The notes under the pieces: generated by a model
The model's database searches: none
The model's input: only the letters and a program-made list of their open reading frames with translations
What the model was told of the DNA's origin: nothing
From: Salinarimonas ramus
GTDB taxonomy: Bacteria > Pseudomonadota > Alphaproteobacteria > Rhizobiales > Beijerinckiaceae
Assembly: GCF_014645695.1 (NCBI RefSeq)
Contig: NZ_BMMF01000001.1
Location: 310,001 to 374,000, forward strand
DNA length: 64,000 nucleotides
Direction of reading: 5' to 3'
In this document: piece after piece, positions 25,255-34,235 of the stretch
Position numbering within the stretch: position 1 is the first letter of the stretch
Layout: each line of letters opens with the position of its first letter
Program-made: the position numbers and the translations under genes

Positions 25255-26103
25255 TCAGGCGAGGCGGCGGATACTCGTCACCGGCCCGAAGCTCTTCTCC
25301 AGGATGCGGCTCCTGGCGTCGGCCAGCGGCTCGCTCGCCACGGCCATGTGATGGCCGTTGGCGTGGAGCAGGGTCTCGCCGTCGCGCATGATGCCGACAT
25401 GGCCCTTCCAGAAGACGAGGTCGCCGCGGGCGAGCGCCGCGCCCTCCGGCAGCGCCTCGCCCAGCGCGCGCTCCTGCATGTCGGTGTCGCGCGGGCAGGC
25501 GCGGCCCGCGCCGTGGAGCGCCGTGCGCACGAGGCCCGAGCAGTCGAGCCCGAGGCTCGAGATCCCGCCCCAGAGATAGGGCGTGTGCAGGAAGCGCTCC
25601 GCCACCGCGACGAAGTCGGGCTCCGGCGCGGCGTCCTGTTGCGCGAGATGCGGCAGGTAGAGCCAGCCGGCACCGGGCGCGTGACCGAAATCGCCGCGCG
25701 TCTCCTCGATGGGGATCGCGGCGCCCATGGAGAGCCAGCCGGCGATGGGTAGCTTCATCGAGGGGCCGGGATAGAGGAAGGTGCGAATGGCCGCGACCCG
25801 GTGCGTCGGCGCGGGCTCGGCCTCGCCGAGCGCGTCCGCGGACAGGTAGCCGACATAGCCGTCGCGCACGAGCCGGGCGAAGGCGAAGCCCTCCTCGTCG
25901 ACGTCGAGCACGTCCACCGCCTCCCCCATCAGCGCCTGCGTGTCGATGCCCGCATCGAGCCGAGGCTCGGGACGCAGGTCGACGAGCGGCGCCCGCACCC
26001 GGCGGCGCGCCGGCACGACGTAGCGCGCGGCGGCGACGACGCCCTCGAGCGCGGCATCGGCGAGATCGGGGCGGGCGAGGGTGAGGCGGCGGTCGGGGGT
26101 CAT
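25255..26103 (-). CDS. NlpC/P60 (C40) peptidoglycan endopeptidase with SH3-like region
   Basis: A 282-residue protein. The C-terminal NlpC/P60 domain has PYLWGGISSLGLDCSGLVRTAL with the catalytic Cys188, GHVGIM with His235, and HANGHH around His247. The N-terminal and central parts (residues about 45-150) look like bacterial SH3 modules that bind cell wall, including DGYVGYLSADAL. No signal peptide is apparent, as in the related dipeptidyl-peptidase VI-like proteins that cleave muropeptides in the cytosol. It is convergent with terD. The ATG at 26103 is chosen because the longer reading runs into a repeat element. Confidence 0.9.
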   Translation of the reverse strand: MTPDRRLTLARPDLADAALEGVVAAARYVVPARRRVRAPLVDLRPEPRLDAGIDTQALMGEAVDVLDVDEEGFAFARLVRDGYVGYLSADALGEAEPAPTHRVAAIRTFLYPGPSMKLPIAGWLSMGAAIPIEETRGDFGHAPGAGWLYLPHLAQQDAAPEPDFVAVAERFLHTPYLWGGISSLGLDCSGLVRTALHGAGRACPRDTDMQERALGEALPEGAALARGDLVFWKGHVGIMRDGETLLHANGHHMAVASEPLADARSRILEKSFGPVTSIRRLA

Positions 26104-26131
26104 GCGCTGTCCGAATGAGGCGGGTCTTCTG

Positions 26132-26330
26132 TCCTTCCCTGTAGGGGAAGGTGGATCGGCGCCGAAGGCGACGAGACGGATGGGGCGCGCGGGACGCGCG
26201 TTCGGCGAAGCCGAAACCGACGTGTCCATCCTGGCACCGGGCTTTCCGCTTCGCGGAACGCGTCGCTCACGCGCCGCGCCCCATCCGTCACCGCGCTGCG
26301 CGCGGCGCCACCTTCCCCTACAGGGAAGGA
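26132..26330. repeat. MITE-like palindromic element, copy 1
   Basis: A 199-base element bounded by perfect 23-bp inverted repeats whose core is CCTTCCCTGTAGGGGAAGG. Internal sequences are also inverted (ACGGATGGGGCG on the left, CGCCCCATCCGT on the right), so most of it folds into a long imperfect hairpin around a central CCATCCTGGCACCGGGC. A second copy at 45776-45963 is in the opposite orientation. It contains no transposase. It lies between the NlpC/P60 gene and the BMP-type ABC ATPase gene. Confidence 0.85.
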
Positions 26331-26365
26331 AGGACGTGCGACCGGCCGATCGGGCGTGAGCGACG

Positions 26366-27880
<1,515 letters not shown>

Positions 27881-27918
27881 TTGCGGCTCACCCTCACGCG
27901 GTACGCGACTTCACCGGA

Positions 27919-28935
27919 TCAGAGGGACACGGCCGGGCAGGACGAGTCCGTCATGTAGTCGTGCACCTCGACCTCGCCGGAGACGATCTGCTCGCGGGCC
28001 TGGGCGACCGCGTCCTGCATCTCCTGCGTGATCAGGCTCTCGTTGTTCTCGTCGAGCGCCCAGCCCACGCCGTCCTCGGCGAGGCCGAGAACCTGCAGGC
28101 CCGGCTCGAACGAGCCCTCGAGGGAGGCCGTGAAGAGCTGCTCGGTGGCGTTGTCGACGCGCTTGAGCATCGAGGTGAGCACCGAGCCCGGATGCAGCAT
28201 GTTCTGGTTGGAATCGACGCCGATGCCGAGCGCGCCGGCATCCGCCGCCGCACGGAGCACGCCGATGCCGGTACCGCCGGCCGCGTGGTAGATCACGTCC
28301 GCGCCCTGCTCGATCTGCGAGCGGGTGAGCTCGCCGCCGCGCACGGGGTCGTTCCAGGCGGCGCCGGTGGTGCCGGTCATGTTGACGATGACCTCGGCGT
28401 CCGGGTTCACGGCCTTCACGCCCTGGGCGTAGCCGCAGGCGAACTTGCGGATGAGCGGGATGTCCATGCCGCCGACGAAGCCCACGGTGCCGCTCTCGGA
28501 GGCGAGCGCGGCCAGCATGCCGACGAGGTAGGAGCCCTCGTGCTCCTTGAACACGAAGGAGGCGACGTTCGGCAGGTCGACGACGGAATCGATGATGGCG
28601 AACTCGGTCTCCGGGAACTCGGCGGCGACGCGCTCGAGCGCGGATTGCTGCGAGAAGCCCACGGCGAGGATCGGCGAGAAGCCCTGCTGGGCGAAGCGGC
28701 GCATGGCCTGCTCGCGCTGGGCGTCGTTCTGCGGCTCGAACTCGCGGAACTCGACGCCGCTCTCCTCCTGGAAGCGCGTGGCGCCGTTGAAGACGCCCTC
28801 GTTGAACGAGCGGTCGAACTTGCCCCCGAGGTCGTAGATGATGGCCGGGCGAACGTCGTCCTGGGCGGCGGCCGGACCGACCGCGGCGAAGGCCAGAGCC
28901 GTCGCGCCCAGGAGGGCGATGATCGTCTTCTTCAT
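27919..28935 (-). CDS. BMP-family ABC transporter substrate-binding protein
   Basis: A 338-residue periplasmic binding protein of the basic membrane protein (BMP/PnrA/Med) family, which binds purine nucleosides or related ligands. A signal peptide (MKKTIIALLGATALAFAAVGPAAAQ) is followed by RPAIIYDLGGKFDRSFNEGVFNGATRF, a close match to the family N-terminus, then FAIIDSVVDLPNVASFVFKEHEGSYLVGMLAAL, VGFVGGMDIPLIRKF and IYHAAGGTGIGVLRAA. No lipobox Cys is seen, so it is likely soluble. The two-NBD ATPase follows after 38 bases. Permease genes are absent nearby. Confidence 0.94.
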   Translation of the reverse strand: MKKTIIALLGATALAFAAVGPAAAQDDVRPAIIYDLGGKFDRSFNEGVFNGATRFQEESGVEFREFEPQNDAQREQAMRRFAQQGFSPILAVGFSQQSALERVAAEFPETEFAIIDSVVDLPNVASFVFKEHEGSYLVGMLAALASESGTVGFVGGMDIPLIRKFACGYAQGVKAVNPDAEVIVNMTGTTGAAWNDPVRGGELTRSQIEQGADVIYHAAGGTGIGVLRAAADAGALGIGVDSNQNMLHPGSVLTSMLKRVDNATEQLFTASLEGSFEPGLQVLGLAEDGVGWALDENNESLITQEMQDAVAQAREQIVSGEVEVHDYMTDSSCPAVSL

Positions 28936-29045
28936 GTGAGCGGACCCCTCTTAAGGCACGGGGGCGTACGACCCCCGTTTGGTGCCAACGTGGCACGGGC
29001 TTTCCCGTACAGTAAAGCCCGTTCGCGTGGCAATGCGCCGGTTGT

Positions 29046-29234
29046 TCACGGCCTGCGCACGGATCGGGAGCGGCGGGCGATGTTCGCCTCGGCGTGGACG
29101 TCCGCGAGCCGGCGCCGCGCGGCGGCGACGCGCCGCTCGGACAGGAGACCTTCGAGCGCGCGGATGTCGGCGAGCGCCGCCTCCACGATCGCGAGCGCGT
29201 CCTCGGGACGGCGCATGCCCTGTGCTCTGTCCAT
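29046..29234 (-). CDS. Small hypothetical protein
   Basis: A 62-residue Arg/Ala-rich frame (MDRAQGMRRPEDALAIVEAALADIRALEGLLSERRVAAARRRLADVHAEANIARR). It has a regular helical, Leu/Ala-heptad look and a GGGGGAG sequence about 10 bases before its ATG. I do not recognise it. It could be a real small protein or a GC-driven open frame. Confidence 0.45.
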   Translation of the reverse strand: MDRAQGMRRPEDALAIVEAALADIRALEGLLSERRVAAARRRLADVHAEANIARRSRSVRRP

Positions 29235-29443
29235 GGTGGTGATCTCCCCCGTTCGGCGGGCCGCACCGTTCTCTCGGCCTGCGCGCGGGCTCATCGCGCG
29301 ACTTTGCGGCAGGCTCGCGACGGCGCGAGGGCGGGGACGCGGCGGCGTCGGCCTCGGCCGCCATGGTTCCGGAACGGTGCGGCGGAACGACACGGATGAA
29401 CGGGACGGAGCAAAAAAGAGGCAACCATGCTGTCCTTTTCAGC

Positions 29444-29472
29444 TTGGTTTTTGCAGCGCACACGCCTATCTA
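29444..29472 (+). promoter_or_regulatory. Sigma70-like promoter of the small RNA
   Basis: TTGGTT (29444-29449) and TATCTA (29467-29472) are separated by exactly 17 bases. The predicted start, about seven bases on, coincides with the base of the first RNA hairpin at 29479. The AT-rich block upstream (CAAAAAAGAG, TTGGTTTTTGC) contrasts with the GC-rich surroundings. Confidence 0.6.
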
Positions 29473-29478
29473 GGAGAC

Positions 29479-29570
29479 GTGGCCGGCGCGATCGCTCGTG
29501 CAGGCCACATGCCCTCCTTGGGCGTTTCCTCCCTAGACTTAAAGGCCGCCGTTCTCGGCGGCTTTTTTTT
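29479..29570 (+). ncRNA. Small RNA with anti-Shine-Dalgarno loops and intrinsic terminator
   Basis: No protein frame fits this stretch, but it has a full RNA architecture. Hairpin 1 (29479-29508) pairs GTGGCC/GGCCAC and GCGCGA/TCGTGC around TCGC. Hairpin 2 (29511-29523) is GCCC-TCCTT-GGGC with a pyrimidine loop. A single-stranded segment carries TTTCCTCCC (29525-29533). The end is a perfect terminator: GCCGCC, loop GTTCTC, GGCGGC, then eight Ts (29545-29570). CU-rich anti-ribosome-binding-site loops are typical of alphaproteobacterial trans-acting RNAs (AbcR/alpha-r15, alpha-r14, CcsR or cuckoo types). I cannot assign the family without a covariance search. Confidence 0.75.
29545..29570 (+). 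terminator. Intrinsic terminator of the small RNA
   Basis: A 6-bp perfect GC stem (GCCGCC/GGCGGC) with a six-base loop, followed by TTTTTTTT. This is the clearest Rho-independent terminator in the window. Confidence 0.92.
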
Positions 29571-29655
29571 GCATCGATTCATTACTCGAGGTAGTTCGAA
29601 CTCGCCTTATTGCTGATTGGTTGCGGCCGGGGCTGCCGCGAGCTAGATCTCGCCC

Positions 29656-29964
29656 GTGCCGCCGACGAGCTTCGAATGGGACGACGTGAAAGCCGCCTGC
29701 AACGAGGCGAAGCACGGCGTATCGTTCGCAGAGGCGATCGCCGTGTTCGGCGATCCCTGGAGGGTCGTCGAGACGGATGCTCGTCACCCCTACGGCGAAA
29801 CGCGGCTGCAGACGGTTGGTCGCATGGAGAACCGGATCGTCTTCGTGTGCTACACTCTGCGCGACGGTGTGGTGCGCGTGATCTCCGCGCGCCTGGCGAG
29901 CCGGAGGGAGCGCCGGATCTATTTCGAGAAGCTCGGAGGCCTTGCATGGCAATCGTTCGAATGA
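29656..29964 (+). CDS. BrnT-family ribonuclease toxin
   Basis: A 102-residue RelE-fold toxin of the BrnT family, an mRNA-cleaving ribonuclease. The hallmark FEWDDVKAACNEAKHGVSFAEAIAVFGD is at residues 6-33 and ISARLASRRERRIYFE near the end. The GTG start gives a protein of standard BrnT length. The partner gene starts 19 bases before this stop codon. The partner is an HTH-type protein rather than the usual BrnA ribbon-helix-helix antitoxin. Confidence 0.88.
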   Translation: MPPTSFEWDDVKAACNEAKHGVSFAEAIAVFGDPWRVVETDARHPYGETRLQTVGRMENRIVFVCYTLRDGVVRVISARLASRRERRIYFEKLGGLAWQSFE

Positions 29965-30317
29965 CGCTCGAAGAAGCCCGCGAGGCGATGCGGAACATGC
30001 CGCCGGAGCGGCGCGCGCGGCTCGATGCCATGACGGACGACGAGATCGAGCGTCGTGCGCTCGAAGACCCCGACGCACAGCCCATGACCGACGAGGAGCT
30101 CGCCCGTGCCGTCGCCGGGCGCAGCGTGCGTCTGTCGCGCCAGCGCGACGGCTTGTCCCAGCCGGAATTCGCCGCGCGCTACGCCCTGCCGCTGGACACC
30201 GTCGTCGCGCTCGAAGCCGGCAGCCTCCTGCCCGATCCCGCGCTCGAGGCCTATCTCGGCGCGATCGAGCGCGATCCGCAGAGCGTGCTGCGCTCGCTCG
30301 CCGAGAGCGTGCGCTGA
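29946..30317 (+). CDS. HTH-domain antitoxin paired with BrnT
   Basis: A 123-residue acidic protein. Residues about 1-55 are an acidic helical region (EEAREAMRNMPPERRARLDAMTDDEIERRALEDPD). Residues about 60-115 form a Xre-type helix-turn-helix (VRLSRQRDGLSQPEFAARYALPLDTVVALEAGSLLPDPALEAYLGAIERDP). It overlaps the BrnT gene by 19 bases. It is expected to neutralise the toxin and repress the operon. Its stop codon sits in a 16-bp palindrome shared with the convergent gene. Confidence 0.82.
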   Translation: MAIVRMTLEEAREAMRNMPPERRARLDAMTDDEIERRALEDPDAQPMTDEELARAVAGRSVRLSRQRDGLSQPEFAARYALPLDTVVALEAGSLLPDPALEAYLGAIERDPQSVLRSLAESVR

Positions 30318-30327
30318 CGCGTCAGCG
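30312..30327. terminator. 16-bp palindrome spanning both stop codons
   Basis: CGCTGACGCGTCAGCG is a perfect palindrome containing the TGA of the antitoxin gene and the reverse-complement TGA of the convergent CDP-alcohol transferase gene. With no loop it cannot form an ideal hairpin, so it may instead be a cruciform or partial stem. Confidence 0.45.
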
Positions 30328-30963
30328 GCGCTCGGCGTCCCTCTCCTCATCGTCGTCGTCGCGGAAGAGGGTCCAGGCGAAGGCGATGCGCGAGATCGCG
30401 GTCATCACCGTCAGGCCGGCGAAGGCGTAGGAGATGATGGGGAAGAGCTGCGGGAACAGGATCATCAGCGCGAAGGCGAGGATCGTCTCCGTCCCCTCCG
30501 CCAGCCCGGCGGTGAAGTAGATAGACTTGATCCCCCGCGCCGCCGTCTCCATCCCCCGCTTCGCCGCCACCGTGGCGAAGGCGAGGAACGAGGCGCCGTT
30601 CACGTAGAAGGCGAACAGCAGCACCGCCGCCGGCAGGCCGAAGAGAGCCGGCTCGCGCAGCGCGAAGCCCAGCGGCACCGCGCCGTAGAAGACGAAGTCG
30701 AAGACGATGTCGAGGAAGCCGCCGCGGTCGGTCTTCTCGCTGGCTCGCGCGACCGCGCCGTCGAGTCCGTCGCACAGGCGCGACAAGGCGAGGAAGACGA
30801 GCGCGAGCACGTCCGCCGATGCGGCGATCGCGCCGGCGCAGGCGAGCCCGAGCACGAGGCCGACCGAGGTGATCGCGTCGGCGCCGATGCCGGCGCGCGC
30901 GAGGAGCACGCCCGCGCGCGTCAGCGGCGGGTCGATCAGGCGTCGCATCACTCCGTCGAGCAT
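30322..30963 (-). CDS. CDP-alcohol phosphatidyltransferase family protein
   Basis: A 213-residue inner-membrane enzyme with about six helices. The CDP-OH-P catalytic motif is complete at residues about 64-88: DGLDGAVARASEKTDRGGFLDIVFD (DG-x2-AR-x8-G-x3-D-x3-D). Family members move a phosphoalcohol from CDP-alcohol onto glycerol or inositol acceptors in phospholipid synthesis. The substrate is not clear; it is not obviously PgsA or PssA. It is convergent with the BrnT-antitoxin gene, with stops only four bases apart. Confidence 0.9.
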   Translation of the reverse strand: MLDGVMRRLIDPPLTRAGVLLARAGIGADAITSVGLVLGLACAGAIAASADVLALVFLALSRLCDGLDGAVARASEKTDRGGFLDIVFDFVFYGAVPLGFALREPALFGLPAAVLLFAFYVNGASFLAFATVAAKRGMETAARGIKSIYFTAGLAEGTETILAFALMILFPQLFPIISYAFAGLTVMTAISRIAFAWTLFRDDDDEERDAERR

Positions 30964-31043
30964 GAATGCCCCATCCCTTCGAGGATCGCCCTCGGATTGA
31001 CGATGCGCGTCGGCAGCCCTACCACCTCGTCACACACCCTTTC

Positions 31044-31062
31044 CGTGTCCGCAGCGGACACG
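31044..31062. repeat. Hairpin in the apaG leader
   Basis: CGTGTCCG-CAG-CGGACACG forms an 8-bp perfect stem that ends just before the GGAGG ribosome-binding site of apaG. It could affect translation or act as an operator; function is unknown. Confidence 0.45.
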
Positions 31063-31075
31063 CTGGAGGCCGCTC

Positions 31076-31468
31076 ATGTACACCGCCGTGACGCACGGCG
31101 TCCGCGTGACCGTGACGCCGACCTACCTCGAGGAGCAGTCCCATCCCGACGAGGGGCGGTACTTCTTCGCTTACACCGTCGAGATCACCAACCTCAATGC
31201 CGAGCGCGTGCGCTTGCGCGATCGTTACTGGAAGATCGTGGACGGTCACGGGCGCGTGCAGGAGGTGCACGGTGCCGGCGTCGTCGGCCGCCAGCCCGTG
31301 CTCGGGCCCGGCGAGGTCTTCACCTACACGAGCGGCTGCCCGCTGGACACGCCCGACGGTACGATGCAAGGGCATTACCGCATGGAGCGCAGCGGCGGAG
31401 ACCTGTTCGAGGCCGAGATCCCAGCCTTCTCCCTGGACAGCCCCTATTCCCGCCGCTCGCTGCACTGA
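31076..31468 (+). CDS. apaG: ApaG protein
   Basis: A 130-residue single-domain ApaG (DUF525), a fibronectin-III-like beta-sandwich of uncertain biochemical role, linked in enterobacteria to diadenosine tetraphosphate and Co2+ phenotypes. The sequence VRVTVTPTYLEEQSHPDEGRYFFAYTVEITN, RLRDRYWKIVDGHGRVQEVHGAGVVGRQPVLGPGEVFTYTSGCPL and GTMQGHYRM are close to the family consensus. It precedes the ArgE-like gene by 39 bases and may be cotranscribed with it. Confidence 0.95.
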   Translation: MYTAVTHGVRVTVTPTYLEEQSHPDEGRYFFAYTVEITNLNAERVRLRDRYWKIVDGHGRVQEVHGAGVVGRQPVLGPGEVFTYTSGCPLDTPDGTMQGHYRMERSGGDLFEAEIPAFSLDSPYSRRSLH

Positions 31469-31507
31469 TCCCCTCCCCGACACCCGCACGGAAAGAACCA
31501 GTCCTCG

Positions 31508-32671
31508 ATGCCCCCCGCCCGCATGACCTCGCTCGAGATGCTCGAGCGTCTCGTCGGATTCGACACCGAGAGCCACAAGTCGAACCTCCCCCTCATCGAC
31601 TTCGCCGAGAGCTGGCTCGCCGGCCACGGGGTGCGCACGATCCGGCTGCCGAACGCGGCGGGCGACAAGGCGGCGTTGGTGGCGCAGATCGGCCCGGACG
31701 TCGAGGGCGGCGTCGTGCTCTCGGGCCATACCGACGTGGTGCCGGTGGCGGGACAGGCCTGGTCGAGCGATCCCTATCGCCTGCGGGTCGAGAACGGGCG
31801 CGCTTACGGCCGCGGCGCGACCGACATGAAGGGCTTCGACGCGCTCGTCCTCGCCCTCGTGCCGGACTTCCTCGCCGCCGACCTGAAGCGCCCGATCACC
31901 ATCGTCCTCTCCTACGACGAGGAGACGACCTGCCTCGGCGTCGTCGACGCCATCGCCGCGCTGGGGCGCGACGTGCCGCGGCCGGCCGCAATCATCGTAG
32001 GCGAGCCGACGGGTCTCGAGGTCGCCGATTCGCACAAGGGCGTCGCCATGTGCGAGACCCGCGTCACCGGCACGGAGGCGCATTCCTCGCGCATCACCGA
32101 CGGCGCCAGCGCCGTGATGGGCGCCGGCAGCTTCGTCGACCGGCTCAACCGGCTGGGCGATCGGCTGATCGCCGACGGCGACGCGACCGGGCGTTTCGAC
32201 CCGCCCTTCTCGACGGTGCACGTGGCGACGATCGCGGGCGGGAGCGCGCGCAACATCCTCGCCCGCGAGTGCCTCATCGGCTGGGAGATCCGCTACATTC
32301 CCGGCGTCGACATCGGCGCTCTGCAGGCGCAGGTGGAGGAGATCGCCCGGGAGGTCACCGCCGAGCGCCTGACGCGCTACGGGCCTTTCGGCACCATCGA
32401 GAACGTCTGGTCCGTCGACGTGCCGGGCCTCGCCCCCGACGAGGGATCGGAGGCCGAGCGCCTCGCGCTGCGGCTCGCCAAGCGCAACCGGCCGATGACC
32501 GTGGCCTACGGCAGCGAGGCCGGGCGCTTCCAGGCGGTGGGGCTGCCGACCGTGCTCTGCGGCCCGGGCGACATCGCCCGCGCCCACAAGGCGGACGAAT
32601 ACATCACCCTCGACGAACTCGCAGCCGGCGAGGCCTTCCTGCGCCGCCTCGCCGACGAGCTGTCGCGCTGA
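31508..32671 (+). CDS. argE: Acetylornithine deacetylase (ArgE/M20 family)
   Basis: A 387-residue di-zinc M20 hydrolase. Features are GGVVLSGHTDVVPVAGQAW (first zinc His and Asp), GRGATDMKGFDALVLALVP (bridging Asp), SYDEETTCLGV (Glu-Glu) and PTVLCGPGDIARAHKADEYITLDEL (C-terminal His). The dimerisation domain is present in the middle (MCETRVTGTEAHSSR). The combination fits ArgE of arginine synthesis, though related N-acyl amino-acid deacylases cannot be excluded. Its stop codon lies in a palindrome with the convergent Tad gene. Confidence 0.9.
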   Translation: MPPARMTSLEMLERLVGFDTESHKSNLPLIDFAESWLAGHGVRTIRLPNAAGDKAALVAQIGPDVEGGVVLSGHTDVVPVAGQAWSSDPYRLRVENGRAYGRGATDMKGFDALVLALVPDFLAADLKRPITIVLSYDEETTCLGVVDAIAALGRDVPRPAAIIVGEPTGLEVADSHKGVAMCETRVTGTEAHSSRITDGASAVMGAGSFVDRLNRLGDRLIADGDATGRFDPPFSTVHVATIAGGSARNILARECLIGWEIRYIPGVDIGALQAQVEEIAREVTAERLTRYGPFGTIENVWSVDVPGLAPDEGSEAERLALRLAKRNRPMTVAYGSEAGRFQAVGLPTVLCGPGDIARAHKADEYITLDELAAGEAFLRRLADELSR

Positions 32672-32687
32672 GGCGCGCGCTCAGCGA
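32665..32687. terminator. Hairpin spanning stop codons of argE and the Tad gene
   Basis: CGCTGAG (with the argE TGA) and CTCAGCG (with the complement of the Tad-gene TGA) form a 7-bp stem around a seven-base loop. It is another convergent-pair stop-codon hairpin with no T tract. Confidence 0.5.
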
Positions 32688-33847
32688 ACGAGGCGCGCGA
32701 CGCGATCGCCGCCGCCTCGGGCGGAGCCGGGCTCCAGGTTCCAGTCCATGTCGTTGAGGATGACGCGATCGGCGACGATGGTGATCGCATCCGACGCGAT
32801 GCGCGAGGTCGCGTTCATCACGAGCTCCCGGCTCGGGAGGTAGATCAGCCCGTCGAGGTCGTTCGCGATCGATCCGTTGAGGATGAATTGCGAGCGCGAC
32901 AGGCCCGGCGCCTCGAAGAACAGGATGCCGGCCGTATTCCCGCTCGTCGGGGCGGAGAGGTCGACGTCCATGGCGCTGTTGAACTGGATCTTCGCCGTCG
33001 AAGGGAAGTAGAAGGTCACGCCCTCCCCGCGCCAGACGCCGCCGTTCACGTTCCAGCCGCCGTCGCGCACGACGTAGAGGCCGGGCTCCAGCGTCACGGT
33101 CGGCGCGCCGTTGAAATTGTGCCAGCCGCAATAGACGCCCGGCGACAGCGTGACGGCGCCGCCGTTGTAGTTGCCGTTGGAATAGTCGCAGGCGCCGACG
33201 CTCGGCGTCGGCATGCGCGCACCGTAGGTGTCGCTCGCGGCCTCGCAGCCGAGCTCGACGCGCGACACGCCCGCGCCGTTGTCGATGATGCGCCGCCCGG
33301 CGATGCACAGGCGCGCGACGTCGAGCTGCGCTCGGGCATTGAGGATGGCGGCGGGATTGCGGGTGCCGCGCACGTGAATCTCGCAGCGGGGCGCCCGGAC
33401 GTCGGCGCCGCTGTTGACGAGGAAGGGCTGCGGCGAGGTCTCGTCGAGGACGAGAATGCACGGGCCGGCATCGGTGCCGCGGATCGCTTCAGCGTCCACG
33501 CCGGCATCGACGGCGCGCATGCCGAGCACGGAGAGGAACGTCGTCGGCACGCTGAAGCTCGCCTGCCCGATGACGCGCCCGTCCGCGCCCAGGCTGAAGC
33601 GGCCGACGACGCCGGTCGCACCGGGGACGTCGCTCGTGTCGAAGGCGCGCTGCGCGGCGGCGATCGCGTCACCGTCGGCGCGAGCGCCGGCGAGGACGGC
33701 CGCATCGAGCGCCGCCTGGATCTGCGTGCGGGCGTTGGTGGTGCGGGTGTAGTCGACCGCGGCGCCGGCGACGCCCACCAGCGGCACGAGGACGAGCGCC
33801 AGCATCAGCGCGACGCTGCCCCGCGTATCGGAAAAGAAGGAACGCAT
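32681..33847 (-). CDS. TadG/TadE-like Flp pilus-associated membrane protein
   Basis: A 388-residue protein with the Tad-G start: SFFSDTRGSVALMLALVLVPLVGVAGAAVDYTRTTNARTQIQAALDAAVLAGA, i.e. RGSVA plus a hydrophobic anchor (about residues 10-30). A large extracytoplasmic part follows, with beta-rich repeats (for example GVYCGWHNFNGAPTVTLEPGLYVVRDGG). Putative Flp pilus proteins of this sort are exported and attached to the membrane. The ATG at 33847 has GGAG nine bases ahead and is favoured over a GTG at 33871. No other Tad genes are nearby, so it is a stand-alone member. Confidence 0.85.
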   Translation of the reverse strand: MRSFFSDTRGSVALMLALVLVPLVGVAGAAVDYTRTTNARTQIQAALDAAVLAGARADGDAIAAAQRAFDTSDVPGATGVVGRFSLGADGRVIGQASFSVPTTFLSVLGMRAVDAGVDAEAIRGTDAGPCILVLDETSPQPFLVNSGADVRAPRCEIHVRGTRNPAAILNARAQLDVARLCIAGRRIIDNGAGVSRVELGCEAASDTYGARMPTPSVGACDYSNGNYNGGAVTLSPGVYCGWHNFNGAPTVTLEPGLYVVRDGGWNVNGGVWRGEGVTFYFPSTAKIQFNSAMDVDLSAPTSGNTAGILFFEAPGLSRSQFILNGSIANDLDGLIYLPSRELVMNATSRIASDAITIVADRVILNDMDWNLEPGSARGGGDRVARLVR

Positions 33848-34235
33848 GCCGCTACTCCGGATATTGCGCACAGCTTAGCTTCGGTTTGTTAAGTTACGCT
33901 TAGGAAGACCGTCGACGCGGTGCGACGTCCTGCCCCTCCCCGCCCGCGGCGTACGAGCAGGCATTTAGAAGATGGATGCAATATTTCGGTAACTACCACC
34001 TCTCGCCTCAGTCGAGAGGAAGATATCGATTTGCTTCCATTTCTAAATTCATTCGCCTGAATTCGGAACGATCCTCGATCGTCTCGCGACCTTCGTTCGG
34101 CTACACGATCTCTCGAAGCGATCGGCGTCCTGCCGACGCGTCGCTTCCTGTTCGACGACGACGACAACGGCCGTCCCGGCCGGCGCGCGACGCGTGCGCC
34201 GGGGCGGCCGACCCGTTTCCGGAGCCCTCAAGGCC
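33848..34235. promoter_or_regulatory. AT-richer divergent region with a 7-bp hairpin
   Basis: A 388-base gap between the Tad gene and an HTH gene. From about 33961 to 34110 it is markedly more AT-rich than its surroundings. It contains a perfect inverted repeat CCTCTCG-CCTCAGT-CGAGAGG at 33999-34019. Both promoters should lie here. No gene or RNA is convincing, though the hairpin could belong to an untranslated leader. Confidence 0.4.

Noticed and set aside
26104-26365. Possible insertion sequence with transposase
   Set aside because: The element is only about 200 bases, has inverted ends but no open frame with transposase motifs.
29479-29570. tRNA or 6S RNA gene
   Set aside because: There is no cloverleaf, T-loop GTTCGA or CCA end, and the transcript is too short for 6S RNA; the structure fits a small trans-acting RNA better.
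30106-32757. An 883-codon open frame on the plus strand
   Set aside because: It runs out of frame through the HTH antitoxin, antisense through the CDP-alcohol gene and out of frame through apaG and argE, all of which have clear family matches.
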